Assembly: GCA_965220835.1 (NCBI GenBank)
Contig: OZ244842.1
Span: 620,001-684,000, forward strand
Direction of reading: 5' to 3'
Source of the DNA: Azophilus sp965220835
GTDB taxonomy: Bacteria > Pseudomonadota > Gammaproteobacteria > Pseudomonadales > Azotimanducaceae
DNA: 64,000 bases
Below the pieces are notes generated by a model that saw only the letters and a list, made by a program, of their open reading frames with translations, ran no database searches and had not been told where the DNA came from. Position 1 is the stretch's first letter. Every line of letters begins with the position of its first letter. The translations under genes and the position numbers were made by a program. This document shows, piece after piece, positions 41,153 to 50,505 of this stretch.

Positions 41153-41761
41153 TCACCGCACAGCGACCCCATGGGTCATGTAGGCCATGGGCTTAGGGCC
41201 GGGCAGGTAGCCGGTGCGCTTCTCCGCCAAGTCGAATCCGGCCTCCTCAAGCATTAGGTCCGGTTGCCGCGTGAGATGGCAGCCGCCGCCGATGACCTTC
41301 CACAGCGGTTCGATGGCGCGCTGCCAGCGCACCACCCGTGGGTCTGGCGCGAGTCCGTGTTCGATGAAGTAGAAGCGTCCGCCGGGCTTCAGCACCCGCC
41401 ACATCTCCCGAAGCGCTTGGCTGACGTCGGGGATGCTGCATAGGGTCCAGGTGCAGACGATGCTGTCGAACTGGCCGTCGTCAGCGGGAATCTCCTCCCC
41501 GGAGGCTTGCAGGATGTGCACTTCCGCATCAATGGCCGCGGCCCGCCGGCGTGCCAAGGTGGTCAGCTCCGGCGCCGGGTCAAGGCCGGTGACGGTGCTG
41601 ACGCCCCGATAGTGGCTCAAGTTGTGGCCGCTGCCGATGCCAATTTCAAGCACGTCGCCCTCGGCACGAGGCACGTACTCGGCCCGCAATTCCGTCATGG
41701 GTGGCTGCCCGCAGGCAACATCGATGAGCTTCGGGAGAAGGTACTTGGCGTACAGGCCCAT
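41153..41761 (-). CDS. Class I SAM-dependent methyltransferase
   Basis: 202 residues from ATG 41761. Rossmann-like methyltransferase: motif I VLEIGIGSGHNLSHY, acidic end of strand 2 TGLDPAPE, motif II-like FDSIVCTWTLCSI, and LREMWRVLKPGGRFYFIEHG. Similar to the small UbiE/phospholipid-methyltransferase-like group; the FIEHG...WQRAIEPLWKVIGGGCHLTR end occurs in methyltransferase-like proteins of the METTL7 type. Substrate unknown. Convergent with larC (27 bases between stops). Confidence 0.85.
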   Translation of the reverse strand: MGLYAKYLLPKLIDVACGQPPMTELRAEYVPRAEGDVLEIGIGSGHNLSHYRGVSTVTGLDPAPELTTLARRRAAAIDAEVHILQASGEEIPADDGQFDSIVCTWTLCSIPDVSQALREMWRVLKPGGRFYFIEHGLAPDPRVVRWQRAIEPLWKVIGGGCHLTRQPDLMLEEAGFDLAEKRTGYLPGPKPMAYMTHGVAVR

Positions 41762-41818
41762 ATTGGATCCCCTGGATTTTGAATGGACTCGAGAAGTCGC
41801 TCCGCAACGCTAGCAGTC

Positions 41819-41951
41819 TGTCGGACCTAGAAGAAGGACGTGTGTAACCCTTTGCACTTGTTGCACATGTGTTGCGTGGACTCTTTGGTGCATTACTCGA
41901 ATGAGTATTTGTTTCAATAAGTTATGAGTTTTCCAGCACCTAGGTCCGACA
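41819..41951. repeat. 133-bp AT-rich element with 12-bp perfect inverted ends
   Basis: TGTCGGACCTAG (41819-41830) and CTAGGTCCGACA (41940-41951) are exact reverse complements bracketing an AT-rich core in GC-rich surroundings. No coding capacity of note and no obvious target-site duplication. It may be a miniature inverted-repeat element or a transposon relic; a regulatory role upstream of the methyltransferase gene is an alternative. Confidence 0.5.
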
Positions 41952-42043
41952 AGTTGCCAGCGCCGTCATTTGAGCCTGGCTTTCTTGATTCTGAGATTGT
42001 GCATGGGGCCCAAGGACTTGGTCGGCAGGATTCTGTTGAGATG

Positions 42044-42856
42044 TTAGCGAAACGTGAAGTTCGGCGTTCGCTTTTCAACGAAGGCGCTGACGGCTTCCTT
42101 GGCGTCTTCGCTTTGGGCCGAAAGGACTAGGTGCTGGGCTTCCATCGCCAGCGACTCGCGCAGCCCCTGCAGTGCACCGCGGTTGAGGTTGCGCTTCATG
42201 AGGCGCAAGGCAGTGGCGGGGCCGTTGGCGATGCGCTTGGCGTAGGCATGGGCGTCCGCACGGAAGCTGGCGGCCGGGAACACGCCATTGACCAGCCCCA
42301 ACCGCAAGCACTCTTCAGCGCTGACCCGTTCGGATAGGAACATCAGTTCCTTCGCCTTGGCCTGGCCGACAAGACGGTTGAGGAACCAGCTTGAACCGTA
42401 GTCCCCGGACAGCCCGATGTTGACGAAGGCGGTGGTGAGGAAAGCAGTGTCCGCGGCCAGGCGAAGGTCGCAGGCCAGCGCAATGGACAGACCGGCCCCG
42501 GCAGCGGGCCCTGGCAGGGCCGCGATGGTGGGCTTGGCCAATTCGTACAGGCGCAGGGTCAGCGCCTCCTGCTTGCGCGTCAACTCCGCGACCCGCTCAT
42601 CCTGAGACCGCTTGACGGTTGCCGTTGCGCTGCCCATTTCGGTGACGTCGCCACCGGCACAGAAGGCCTTGCCCGCCCCAGTGATGAGCACGCAGCCCAC
42701 CGCCGGGTCCCCTTCCAAGCGCAGCAGCACCTCGCGCAGTGCGGGCGTGAGGATGTCGCCGAGCGCGTTGCGCTTCTCGGGCTTGTTCAGCGTCACCGTC
42801 GCCACCCGGTCGCGCAATTCGCACAGCAGTTCGTCCGTGCCTGTGTCGATTTGCAT
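42044..42856 (-). CDS. Enoyl-CoA hydratase/isomerase family protein
   Basis: 270 residues from ATG 42856; an in-frame start at 42877 would overlap the esterase stop. Crotonase motifs: TLNKPEKRNALG, FCAGGDVTEMG, PTIAALPGPAAGAGLSIALACDLRLA, and FVNIGLSGDYGSSWFL where the second catalytic acid sits (Asp in GLSGDYG). Last gene of a minus-strand operon with the carboxylesterase and acyl-CoA carboxylase genes, so it probably hydrates the carboxylated unsaturated acyl-CoA or a downstream product. Confidence 0.87.
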   Translation of the reverse strand: MQIDTGTDELLCELRDRVATVTLNKPEKRNALGDILTPALREVLLRLEGDPAVGCVLITGAGKAFCAGGDVTEMGSATATVKRSQDERVAELTRKQEALTLRLYELAKPTIAALPGPAAGAGLSIALACDLRLAADTAFLTTAFVNIGLSGDYGSSWFLNRLVGQAKAKELMFLSERVSAEECLRLGLVNGVFPAASFRADAHAYAKRIANGPATALRLMKRNLNRGALQGLRESLAMEAQHLVLSAQSEDAKEAVSAFVEKRTPNFTFR

Positions 42857-42873
42857 GTGTAGCTGCCCCAATC

Positions 42874-44382
42874 TCACTCAAACCAGAGCTGGCGCACTTC
42901 TTCGTCGAATTTCGTGGCGATGCGGCGTTCGGCGTCGAGTAGCAGCACGGGGCGGTCATCGAGGTTGTGGGCGGGCCATTGCGGCTCGCCGGGTGCGTTG
43001 GGGGTGCCGGTGCGGGCGAAGTTGACCCAGTAGGCGCGCATGGCGGGGCCGAGGTCCGCAGGCGCGCCGGTGCCGGCGAAGCGCTTCATGGCCGGCAGTT
43101 GGTCGATCCAGTCCCAGAGGAAGGTCAGCTCGATGGCGTGGGTGGCGCGCAGGTCCTTCACGTCGCTTTCCCAAGTGCACATCCAGTTCCAACACGTGGC
43201 GCCCGTGCTGGCAGCCGCGTCCAGAATGCGCAGCATCGAATTGCGGAACATGGTGTCGGCCAAGGCGTACACTAGCTTGCGCGTTGGGGAAGCACCTGGC
43301 GCAAAGCGCTCATAGACCGCCAGCGCCTTTTGGCCGTCGACGCCGGCCGCTTCAAACAGCGCGGCGGCGCTGGCCTCGTCATGCTCCTGAAAGCCCACCG
43401 TGGTTGGGAACAGCGTGCCTTCGTGGCGGCAGCCGCCACCGAGGAAGGGCACGTTGTTGCGGCCCCGGGCAGCGACTGTCTCGGCCACCGGCGCCGGGAT
43501 CAGTTCGCCGTCGATGGCGGGGGAGAAGCCCACGCTGTCCGCCGTGCGCAGACCCAAGCTGGGCTTGAATGCGTTCGGATTGCTCATGTCGGGCAGCGCC
43601 AAAGCGGCAAGGTCGTCTATGGGTGCGTTTTGCAGGGTCTCCAATCCGTTCTTGTCCGGGTCTCCGCCTAGGCGGCGAATGCACTGGTTGGTGAAGTCCA
43701 CGTGCCCTTGGCCCACCGGAATCAGGTCCACGTGGGGGCTGTGCACGATGGCCTTGTGGAACAGGCCCTCGGCCCGCGGACAGCCGAGCAGCATGGCGGT
43801 GGCCGTGCCGCCCGCGGATTCCCCGAAAATCATTACGTTGCTGGGGTCGCCGCCGAAGGCGGCGATGTTGTCGCGATTCCACTCCAAGGCGCAGATTTGA
43901 TCGAGTATGCCGTTGTTGACCGAGGCGCCAAGGGTTGGGTCGAGATGGCCAACGTGCATGAAGCCGGGGGCGCCCATGCGGTAGTTGATGGTGACCACCA
44001 CGACGTCGTGGTCTCGCACGAAGGCGGCGCCGTCATACACCCGGCCGGAACCCACGATGTAGCCGCCGCCGTGAATCCAGAACAGCACCGGACGGCGGGC
44101 GTCATCCGCGGCTGGCGTGTACACGTTCAGGAACAGGCAGTCCTCGGCCGTGGGTTCCACTGGCAACTGCAGTTCGGAGCCCAAGGCGGTGAAGTCCGGC
44201 TGGGGCGCGGAGGGGCCAAACTCGGTGGCGTCGTAAACGCCGGACCAAGGCGCCACGGGCTCCGGAGGGCGGTAGCGCATCTCGCCAAGCGGCGCCTGGG
44301 CGTAGCGAATGCCGCGAAAGGCCAGATGGCCGTCCCTGGCTTGGCCGCGAACGGCGCCCAACGGCGTGTCAATGGTGGTCAT
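42874..44382 (-). CDS. Type B carboxylesterase/lipase
   Basis: 502 residues from ATG 44382. Alpha/beta hydrolase of the COesterase family: TPLGAVRG and FRGIRYAQAPLGEMRYRPP at the start, DCLFLNVYTP, oxyanion HGGG (residues 104-107), nucleophile elbow FGESAGG with Ser189, and a later acidic residue and His expected in the C-terminal half. No signal peptide, so cytoplasmic. It sits between the acyl-CoA carboxylase alpha gene and the crotonase gene on the same strand. It may release an acid or alcohol feeding the CoA pathway. Confidence 0.88.
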   Translation of the reverse strand: MTTIDTPLGAVRGQARDGHLAFRGIRYAQAPLGEMRYRPPEPVAPWSGVYDATEFGPSAPQPDFTALGSELQLPVEPTAEDCLFLNVYTPAADDARRPVLFWIHGGGYIVGSGRVYDGAAFVRDHDVVVVTINYRMGAPGFMHVGHLDPTLGASVNNGILDQICALEWNRDNIAAFGGDPSNVMIFGESAGGTATAMLLGCPRAEGLFHKAIVHSPHVDLIPVGQGHVDFTNQCIRRLGGDPDKNGLETLQNAPIDDLAALALPDMSNPNAFKPSLGLRTADSVGFSPAIDGELIPAPVAETVAARGRNNVPFLGGGCRHEGTLFPTTVGFQEHDEASAAALFEAAGVDGQKALAVYERFAPGASPTRKLVYALADTMFRNSMLRILDAAASTGATCWNWMCTWESDVKDLRATHAIELTFLWDWIDQLPAMKRFAGTGAPADLGPAMRAYWVNFARTGTPNAPGEPQWPAHNLDDRPVLLLDAERRIATKFDEEVRQLWFE

Positions 44383-44514
44383 GGCGCTTTAGCCTCCTTT
44401 ACACAGTGATTCGAAAACAATGGAGCGCGGGACGCCCTCTAGCCGGGGAATCTCGCTCGCTTCACGCGCAGCTTTGTTGCCTGCGCACCTTGTTGATGAG
44501 GGCTGCACGATCGC

Positions 44515-46497
44515 TCAGGCGCTGCCAATGGTCACCAGCAATTGGCCGTTTTCCACTTGGTCGCCGGCCGCCACGTGCAACGCCTCCACCGTGCCATCCC
44601 GCGGCGCGGTGATGCGGTGCTCCATCTTCATCGCTTCGAGAATCAGCAGCAGTTCGCCTTTCTGCACCGCGTCGCCTGCGGCCACCGCAGTGGAGAGCAC
44701 CGCGCCCGGCATGGGCGCGGCCAAGCCGCCGTCTTGGTCTTCCCCCGCAGGGTCCGGGTAGCGTGGCAGTTGCGTCACGGTCAGGCCCCCGGTGCGGCCT
44801 TGCACGAACCAATCGTCGCCTTGGGGCTGCACACTGAAGGTCAGCCGCTTGCCGTCGATGGCGGCCTCCACCCTTCCTGCGCCGCAAGCTTGGGCTGCCA
44901 CCTGCATCTCCTCGCCGCCGTCCGCCGTCATGCGGAAATTGCCGTCGCGGCGTGACTGGTATTCAAGGTGCAGCGCTTCGCCGTCGATGTCGAAATCCAG
45001 CTTTTGCCAAGGCATGGTGGAGTTGCGCCAGCCGCTTGGCACCCGCCGGTTGATGCGCGCCCGAGCGCGCCGACGCGCCTGGCCCTCCAAGGCCACAGCC
45101 ACTGCCGCTTCGATTCGCTCCGTGCCGGACACCGCGCGGCGGCGTGCTGGATTCACCCGCTCAATGAAGTCGGTGGTGGTGTCGCCGGCCAGGAACTCCG
45201 GCGTGCGCAAGGTGGCGACCAGAAAGTCGCGGTTGGTGGTGAGGCCGTGGATTTCGGTGGCTTCCAGGGCCCGCGCCAAGCGCCCAGCCGCCTCCCGGCG
45301 GGTGGGGCCGTGGGCGGTGACCTTGGCGATCATGGGGTCGAACTCGATGCTGATCTCGGTGCCGGACTCCACCCCGGAGTCGTAACGGGCTTGGCCCGCT
45401 GCGGCCGGCCGCCAGACGGCGACGGTGCCGGGCGCGGGCAGAAAGTTGCGCTCCGGGTTTTCGGCGTAAAGGCGGGCTTCGATGGCCCAGCCATTGATGG
45501 CAAGGTCGTCCTGGGTGAACGACAGCGGCTCGCCCTCGGCAATGCGGACTTGTTCGCGCACCAAGTCGTGGCCGATGATCTCCTCGGTGACCGGGTGCTC
45601 CACCTGCAGCCTAGCGTTGACCTCCAGAAAGAAGAAGTCGTCATCCTGCACCAAAAACTCCACAGTGCCAGCCGACGAGTAGCCAAGCTTGCGGGCTGCG
45701 GCAATGGCTGCTTCGCCGAGGCGTTGCCGCAGCTCGGGCGTGACCGCGGGGGAGGGCGCCTCCTCGATCACCTTTTGGTGGCGCCTCTGAATGGAGCACT
45801 CCCGTTCAAAGCAATGGACCAGATTGCCGTGCCGGTCTCCCAGAATCTGCATTTCCACATGGCGGGCGCGATCCAGCCACTTCTCCAGAAACACGGTGTC
45901 GTCGCCGAAGGCGGCGCCGGATTCACGCCGTGCCCCGGCGATTGCGGCCTCTAGGGCGGATTCGTCCTCCACCACGCGCATCCCGCGTCCGCCGCCACCG
46001 GCCGCCGCCTTCACCAGCACCGGATAGCCAATTTGCTGAGCGGCCTTGGCGGGTTCGGTGGCCTCGGTGATCTCGACGGCGTTCAGGGTTGGCACGCCGG
46101 CCTCCTGCATCAGCGCCTTGGCGGACAGCTTGTCCCCCATCAGCCCGATGACTTCCGGGGCGGGGCCCAGCCATTTCAACCCGGCATCGATCACCGCTTG
46201 CGCGAAGGCTTGGTTTTCCGACAGAAATCCGTAACCGGGATGCACGGCATCGGCGCCGGAACGACGGCAGGCGTCAATCACCTTGTCCACGTCCAGATAG
46301 GTTTGTCGGGCGTTGCGTCCGTTCAGGGCGATGGCGCTGCCTGCCTCCCGCACGAAGGGCGCGTTGGCGTCGCCGTCGGCGTATACGGCCACGGTGTCGA
46401 TGCCCATGCTGTGGGCGGTGCGCAGGATGCGGCGGGCGATCTCGCCGCGGTTGGCGATCAGCAGTCTTCTGATGGGCTCGATCTTCACATCCGCCAT
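44515..46497 (-). CDS. Acyl-CoA carboxylase biotin-carrying alpha subunit
   Basis: 660 residues from ATG 46497, overlapping the beta-subunit stop by 13 bases. Biotin carboxylase at residues 8-450: RLLIANRGEIARRI, ATP-grasp KAAAGGGGRGMR and MQILGDRHGNLVHCFERECSIQRRHQKVIEEAPSP. C-terminal biotinyl domain EAMKM with Lys624. The methylcrotonyl/geranyl/propionyl group has this BC-plus-BCCP layout. With the beta subunit it carboxylates an acyl-CoA at the expense of ATP; the operon context (crotonase, esterase) fits methylcrotonyl-CoA or geranyl-CoA. Confidence 0.92.
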   Translation of the reverse strand: MADVKIEPIRRLLIANRGEIARRILRTAHSMGIDTVAVYADGDANAPFVREAGSAIALNGRNARQTYLDVDKVIDACRRSGADAVHPGYGFLSENQAFAQAVIDAGLKWLGPAPEVIGLMGDKLSAKALMQEAGVPTLNAVEITEATEPAKAAQQIGYPVLVKAAAGGGGRGMRVVEDESALEAAIAGARRESGAAFGDDTVFLEKWLDRARHVEMQILGDRHGNLVHCFERECSIQRRHQKVIEEAPSPAVTPELRQRLGEAAIAAARKLGYSSAGTVEFLVQDDDFFFLEVNARLQVEHPVTEEIIGHDLVREQVRIAEGEPLSFTQDDLAINGWAIEARLYAENPERNFLPAPGTVAVWRPAAAGQARYDSGVESGTEISIEFDPMIAKVTAHGPTRREAAGRLARALEATEIHGLTTNRDFLVATLRTPEFLAGDTTTDFIERVNPARRRAVSGTERIEAAVAVALEGQARRRARARINRRVPSGWRNSTMPWQKLDFDIDGEALHLEYQSRRDGNFRMTADGGEEMQVAAQACGAGRVEAAIDGKRLTFSVQPQGDDWFVQGRTGGLTVTQLPRYPDPAGEDQDGGLAAPMPGAVLSTAVAAGDAVQKGELLLILEAMKMEHRITAPRDGTVEALHVAAGDQVENGQLLVTIGSA

Positions 46498-48116
46498 GTG
46501 CCGAACTCCTTGGTGCCTTCCACTTTGTTGTTGTAGGCGGCCGACAGCGACAGGGCGATGACGATGCGCGTGTCCCGCGGGTCGATCATGCCGTCGTCGG
46601 AGACCCGGGAGGTGGCGAACAGGCCTTTGGAACGCTCCTCCGCCCAGTGCTCGGCGATGGCCGCCCGCTTGGCGTCGGCCTCCTCGTCAAACTCAATGCC
46701 CCGGCGCTTGGCGGCGGCGCGCCCGACGATGCTCATGACCCCCGCCATCTGCTTTGGCCCCATGACGGCGATCTTGGCGAACGGCCAAATGAAGGTGAAG
46801 CGCGGTCCGTAGGCGCGCCCGCTCATGCCGTAGTTGCCGGCCCCGTAGGAGGACGCGGTGATGATGGTGATGTGCGGCACCGTGGAGTTGGACACCGCAT
46901 TGATCATTTTCGAGCCGTTCTTGGTGATGCCGCCCTGCTCGAAGTCCGTGCCGACGATGTAGCCGGTGATGTTGTGCAGGAACAGCAGCGGCACGTCGAT
47001 CTGGTTGCACAGCTGGATGAACTGGGCGGCCTTCTCCGCAGACTCCGAAAACAGGGCGCCGTTGTTGCCCAAGATGCCGACCGGATAGCCATGCACGCGC
47101 GCCCAGCCGCACACCAGGGTGGGCCCGTAGAGCGGCTTGAACTCCTCGAAGTAGGAGGCGTCGACGATGCGGGCGATCACCTCGCGCATGTCGAAGGGCG
47201 CGCGCAGGTCCTTGGAGACCAGGCCGAGCAGGTCTTCCGGGTCATGCTTGGGCTCCTCGAAGTCCGCCTCCGGCTCCGGCCCCAACTTGCGCCAGTTCAG
47301 GTGGGCAACCACTTCCCGACACATGCGGATGCCGTCCATTTCGTCGCGGGCCAGGTAGTCCCCCAAGCCGGAAATGCGCGTGTGCATGTCCGCGCCGCCC
47401 AGGCTTTCCTCATCGGCATCCTCGCCGGTGGCCATCTTCACCAAGGGCGGGCCGCCAAGGAACACGCGGGACTGGTTCTTGATGAAGATGTTGTAGTCGC
47501 TCATGCCCGGTTGGTAGGCCCCGCCGGCGGTGGAGGCGCCGAACACCAGCGAGATGGTGGGGATGCGCAGCTTCGAGAGTTCGGTGATCTCGTAGAACAG
47601 CCGCCCGGATTCGGCGAAGTGCTCGATCTCCCGCTGGATGGCCGCCTCCGGGTCGCCGTCGCCTTGGCCGCGCAGGTCCGCGCCGGCGGATTCCACGAAC
47701 TGCACGTAGGGCATGCGGTTTTCCCGGGCGATCTGCAGCCCGCGCATCAGCTTTTTGGCGTTGAAGGCGTTGAACGCGCCGGCCCTCACTGAGGGGTCGT
47801 GGCCGAGGATGACGCACTCCACGTCCTCGATGACGCCCACGCCGACCACGAACCCGGAGCCGATAGTGAAGGGCGAGCGCCAAGCCGCCAGCGGGCTGAT
47901 CTCCAAGAAGGGCGAGTCCCGGTCGAGAATGGCGGCGATGCGTTCGCGGATGGGCATCTTGCCGCGGGAGGCGAGCCGCGCCATGGCCTCCGGGCCGCCG
48001 CCTTGGGCGGCTTCGTCCAGCAGCGCCTGAATCTCTTCCAGCGCCTCCAGCATCTCCGCCTTGTTCCGCTGAAAGGCCGCATCGCGGGTGTCCAGCCTCG
48101 TGTCCAGCACTGGCAT
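46485..48116 (-). CDS. Acyl-CoA carboxylase carboxyltransferase beta subunit
   Basis: 543 residues from ATG 48116. Two crotonase-like carboxyltransferase halves: RGKMPIRERIAAILD and SPFTIGSGFVVGVGVIEDVECVILGHDPSVRAGAFNA in the N-half; GNNGALFSESAEKAAQFIQLCNQIDVPLLFLHNITGYIVGTDFEQGGITKNGSKM and GAGNYGMSGRAYGPRF in the C-half. The C-half is characteristic of the methylcrotonyl/geranyl-CoA carboxylase clade. First gene of the four-gene minus-strand operon. Sequence alone does not let me decide between MCC and GCC. Confidence 0.92.
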   Translation of the reverse strand: MPVLDTRLDTRDAAFQRNKAEMLEALEEIQALLDEAAQGGGPEAMARLASRGKMPIRERIAAILDRDSPFLEISPLAAWRSPFTIGSGFVVGVGVIEDVECVILGHDPSVRAGAFNAFNAKKLMRGLQIARENRMPYVQFVESAGADLRGQGDGDPEAAIQREIEHFAESGRLFYEITELSKLRIPTISLVFGASTAGGAYQPGMSDYNIFIKNQSRVFLGGPPLVKMATGEDADEESLGGADMHTRISGLGDYLARDEMDGIRMCREVVAHLNWRKLGPEPEADFEEPKHDPEDLLGLVSKDLRAPFDMREVIARIVDASYFEEFKPLYGPTLVCGWARVHGYPVGILGNNGALFSESAEKAAQFIQLCNQIDVPLLFLHNITGYIVGTDFEQGGITKNGSKMINAVSNSTVPHITIITASSYGAGNYGMSGRAYGPRFTFIWPFAKIAVMGPKQMAGVMSIVGRAAAKRRGIEFDEEADAKRAAIAEHWAEERSKGLFATSRVSDDGMIDPRDTRIVIALSLSAAYNNKVEGTKEFGTWRM

Positions 48117-48325
48117 TCAAATCCTCCCCGTGAGTTCCGTTGGTGGCTGTGCCTTGTGGGCGGCCTAAACTAACAGATATCGGGCCATTCAATAAGGTTG
48201 CGCGGCTTTGCGGACGCGGCGGACCCGCTGGCGCGCAACTACGCGCCCTTTGCCTGGGTCGGATTCGGATGTGTTTCTGAACCCGCACGGGTGGATTGCG
48301 CGAGGCTGGGCCTGGATTCGGGCGC

Positions 48326-48658
48326 TTACCGCCGCCGGCGCCGGTGGCCGCGGCCAGCCTTGGCCCTGCGGCGCTTCTTGAGCGGCGCCATCCGCCTTGC
48401 GTTGAAGCCTTTGGGCCGGCTGCGCTGGCCCTTGGCCGATGCTGGCACGGATTGCCAAGCCGGGTCTTTCATGAGCTCGGCCCTGGCCGCTTCGTCCAAG
48501 GGCTGGGCAAAGCCCAGCAGCTCGCCCGTGTCCGGGTCGCGCAGGGCTTCACCCTCGGATGCTCCAGAGGCGCGCATGGCCCGGCATATCGGGCAGTCGT
48601 CGTCCTCCAAGCCAATGGTGATGAGTTGATGGGACGGGTGGGCCGTTGAAATGGTCAT
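48326..48658 (-). CDS. Small CxxC protein with basic tail
   Basis: 110 residues from ATG 48658. Acidic, Cys-bearing N-terminus (LEDDDCPICRAMRASGAS, CxxC) and an extremely basic end (KKRRRAKAGRGHRRRRR), which suggests nucleic-acid binding. No family recognised. The gaps on either side hold no other gene; the upstream gap carries the third copy of the CAATGCTTGTGGGA hairpin motif (48738-48760). Real but uncertain gene. Confidence 0.55.
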   Translation of the reverse strand: MTISTAHPSHQLITIGLEDDDCPICRAMRASGASEGEALRDPDTGELLGFAQPLDEAARAELMKDPAWQSVPASAKGQRSRPKGFNARRMAPLKKRRRAKAGRGHRRRRR

Positions 48659-48882
48659 AAGGGATGCTCCTCATCCTGCGTGGTCGGTGGCATCCATCCT
48701 TCATGGTGGGCAAGCCCTGCGCTAGTGGATATCTCTGCAATGCTTGTGGGAAATCGTCCCGGCGTGGTCACCGGTGACGGGCAGCGGCATAAGCGGCCTG
48801 CCGGGACGCGACGCGGTCAATGCGATGCTGAGCGATTTGCGTTGATTCGGTGCAGAGATAGTGTTGCCGGCCGCGTTGCCAA

Positions 48883-50253
48883 TCAAACCGCCAGACGCAG
48901 CAACTGAACCGGCAGTGGCATCACCCGCACGCCATTGATTTCACCTGTTTGGCGGCTTTTGCTCCAGATCTCGCCATTGCCGTAGCGGGCTATCTGCTTC
49001 AATGCCTTGGGGCGCAATTGACTTGTCCACTTGATTTCAACGGGCCAGAATCGACCGTCGCGCACGTAGGCGATGTCCACCTCGGCTTGGGCCTTGATGT
49101 AGTAGGTTGGATGGAACCGGTGAAAGTGGCTGGCAACGCAGGCCTCAACTATCTTCGACTCCCACACCGGATCTCTCAGGGCGGCCTGAATCTGTCGCTC
49201 GAAGGGGTCCGTTTCGGGAGTGAGCCAGGCGCGAACGGCGTGCAGAATGAAGGGATCGCTGAACATGAGTTTCTTGGCTTTCTTAGGGGCGGGTGCGAGC
49301 TTGTCCTCGACTAGGGCCGGCAACACATGAACTGCGTCCATGCGCTCCAGCAACGCCACGTAGTCCGCCACGGTTCTTGGGTGGTCGATGGAGAGGTCCT
49401 GCGCTAACGCGTTCCAAGTCACTTGCGTGGCGTATCGCTTGACGATGGCGGCCAGTACTTCTCGGAGGTACGGCTCCCGGCGGCCGCGCTTGATCACGTC
49501 GCCGCGAATCCAGTCCGAATAGGTTGCCAGCGTGCTCCTGCGTATCGCGCCCTGCGCCGCAAGGTCGTTAATGCCCGTTAAGTACCCACCGTGGATGAGA
49601 TACCGGGAAAACGCTGCAAAGGCGGGCTCGATCAGGTCGTGCGATATGGATGAGGGATCGTCCAGGTGGCCGTTCAACCTGTCCATCCCGCCTTCAAGTG
49701 TGAAGTACTCCCTGAAAGACAGGGGGTGGAGATGGAAATCGACCATGTCCGCCGTGCCCCGCCTGCCAGGAAACCGCATTTTGGCATCCTGGATGAACCC
49801 CAGGTCCGAGCCTGTGATCATCAGCACCGTTCGTTCGAGCATTCCGGCGTCGGCGGCATATTTGACGGCTTTGTCCCAATCGCGAATGTAGCTGACTTCA
49901 TCGACGACCAAGTAGTTGAGCCCAGTGTCGGGCGCTGTGGCCAGTTGTTGTTCCACGTGCAGCAATAGACTGTGGTGATCGTCGATCAATTCACCGGAAA
50001 AGTAGGCGATGGAATCGGGGGGTGCGCCACTGCCCAGAAGTTCGGCCATCCACTGCTTCAGTAGCGTGGATTTGCCCGTCTGACGACCACCGCCGAGGCT
50101 GTAGATCCCGGGCTGGGAGATTGGCAGGCTGTCCAGCAAGGATGAGCGATGTTGATAGTGGCAATCCGCCAGATGCCTCAATTGCGGATCGTTCTCGACA
50201 AATCGCCGTGCATCCTTCAGGTGGCTGTTGTGCGGGAGAAATCGTGGATCCAT
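48883..50253 (-). CDS. AAA-type ATPase (DUF4143-like architecture), second copy
   Basis: 456 residues from ATG 50253; a TTG four codons upstream is in frame but less likely. Walker A GGGRQTGKSTLL, Walker B NYLVVDEVSYI, MITGSDLGFI sensor. The C-terminal half has a winged-helix-like segment (LAQDLSIDHPRTVADYVALLERM) and a nuclease-like strand AEVDIAYVRDGRFWPVEIKWTSQ. Same overall build as the gene at 34812-35966 but not a close copy. Upstream, an AT-rich stretch contains the palindrome TTGGA-CAATA-TCCAA (50285-50299), a possible operator. Confidence 0.82.
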   Translation of the reverse strand: MDPRFLPHNSHLKDARRFVENDPQLRHLADCHYQHRSSLLDSLPISQPGIYSLGGGRQTGKSTLLKQWMAELLGSGAPPDSIAYFSGELIDDHHSLLLHVEQQLATAPDTGLNYLVVDEVSYIRDWDKAVKYAADAGMLERTVLMITGSDLGFIQDAKMRFPGRRGTADMVDFHLHPLSFREYFTLEGGMDRLNGHLDDPSSISHDLIEPAFAAFSRYLIHGGYLTGINDLAAQGAIRRSTLATYSDWIRGDVIKRGRREPYLREVLAAIVKRYATQVTWNALAQDLSIDHPRTVADYVALLERMDAVHVLPALVEDKLAPAPKKAKKLMFSDPFILHAVRAWLTPETDPFERQIQAALRDPVWESKIVEACVASHFHRFHPTYYIKAQAEVDIAYVRDGRFWPVEIKWTSQLRPKALKQIARYGNGEIWSKSRQTGEINGVRVMPLPVQLLRLAV

Positions 50254-50505
50254 GGTGACCGGCAAGCACTAATCAGTTTGTGCATTGGACAATATCCAAA
50301 TTTAGATAACTGTCAATGATTAAATCGATGACTAAATCCACTGGCATTCGGCACTCAGTTCCTGTTCCTCTTGGGCATTGGTTTCGCGGCAGCTTCAACG
50401 TTTACCGGCACGCGCATTTGCGTTGCGTTGAACTCGCGTTCACTATTCCCCGCCCTCGACTTTCAGTTCCTGAAATCTCACCGCCCCTGACAAAGGAGAC
50501 AACCA

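Noticed and set aside
46647..47792. 381-residue plus-strand ORF
   Set aside because: Antisense shadow of the carboxyltransferase beta-subunit gene.
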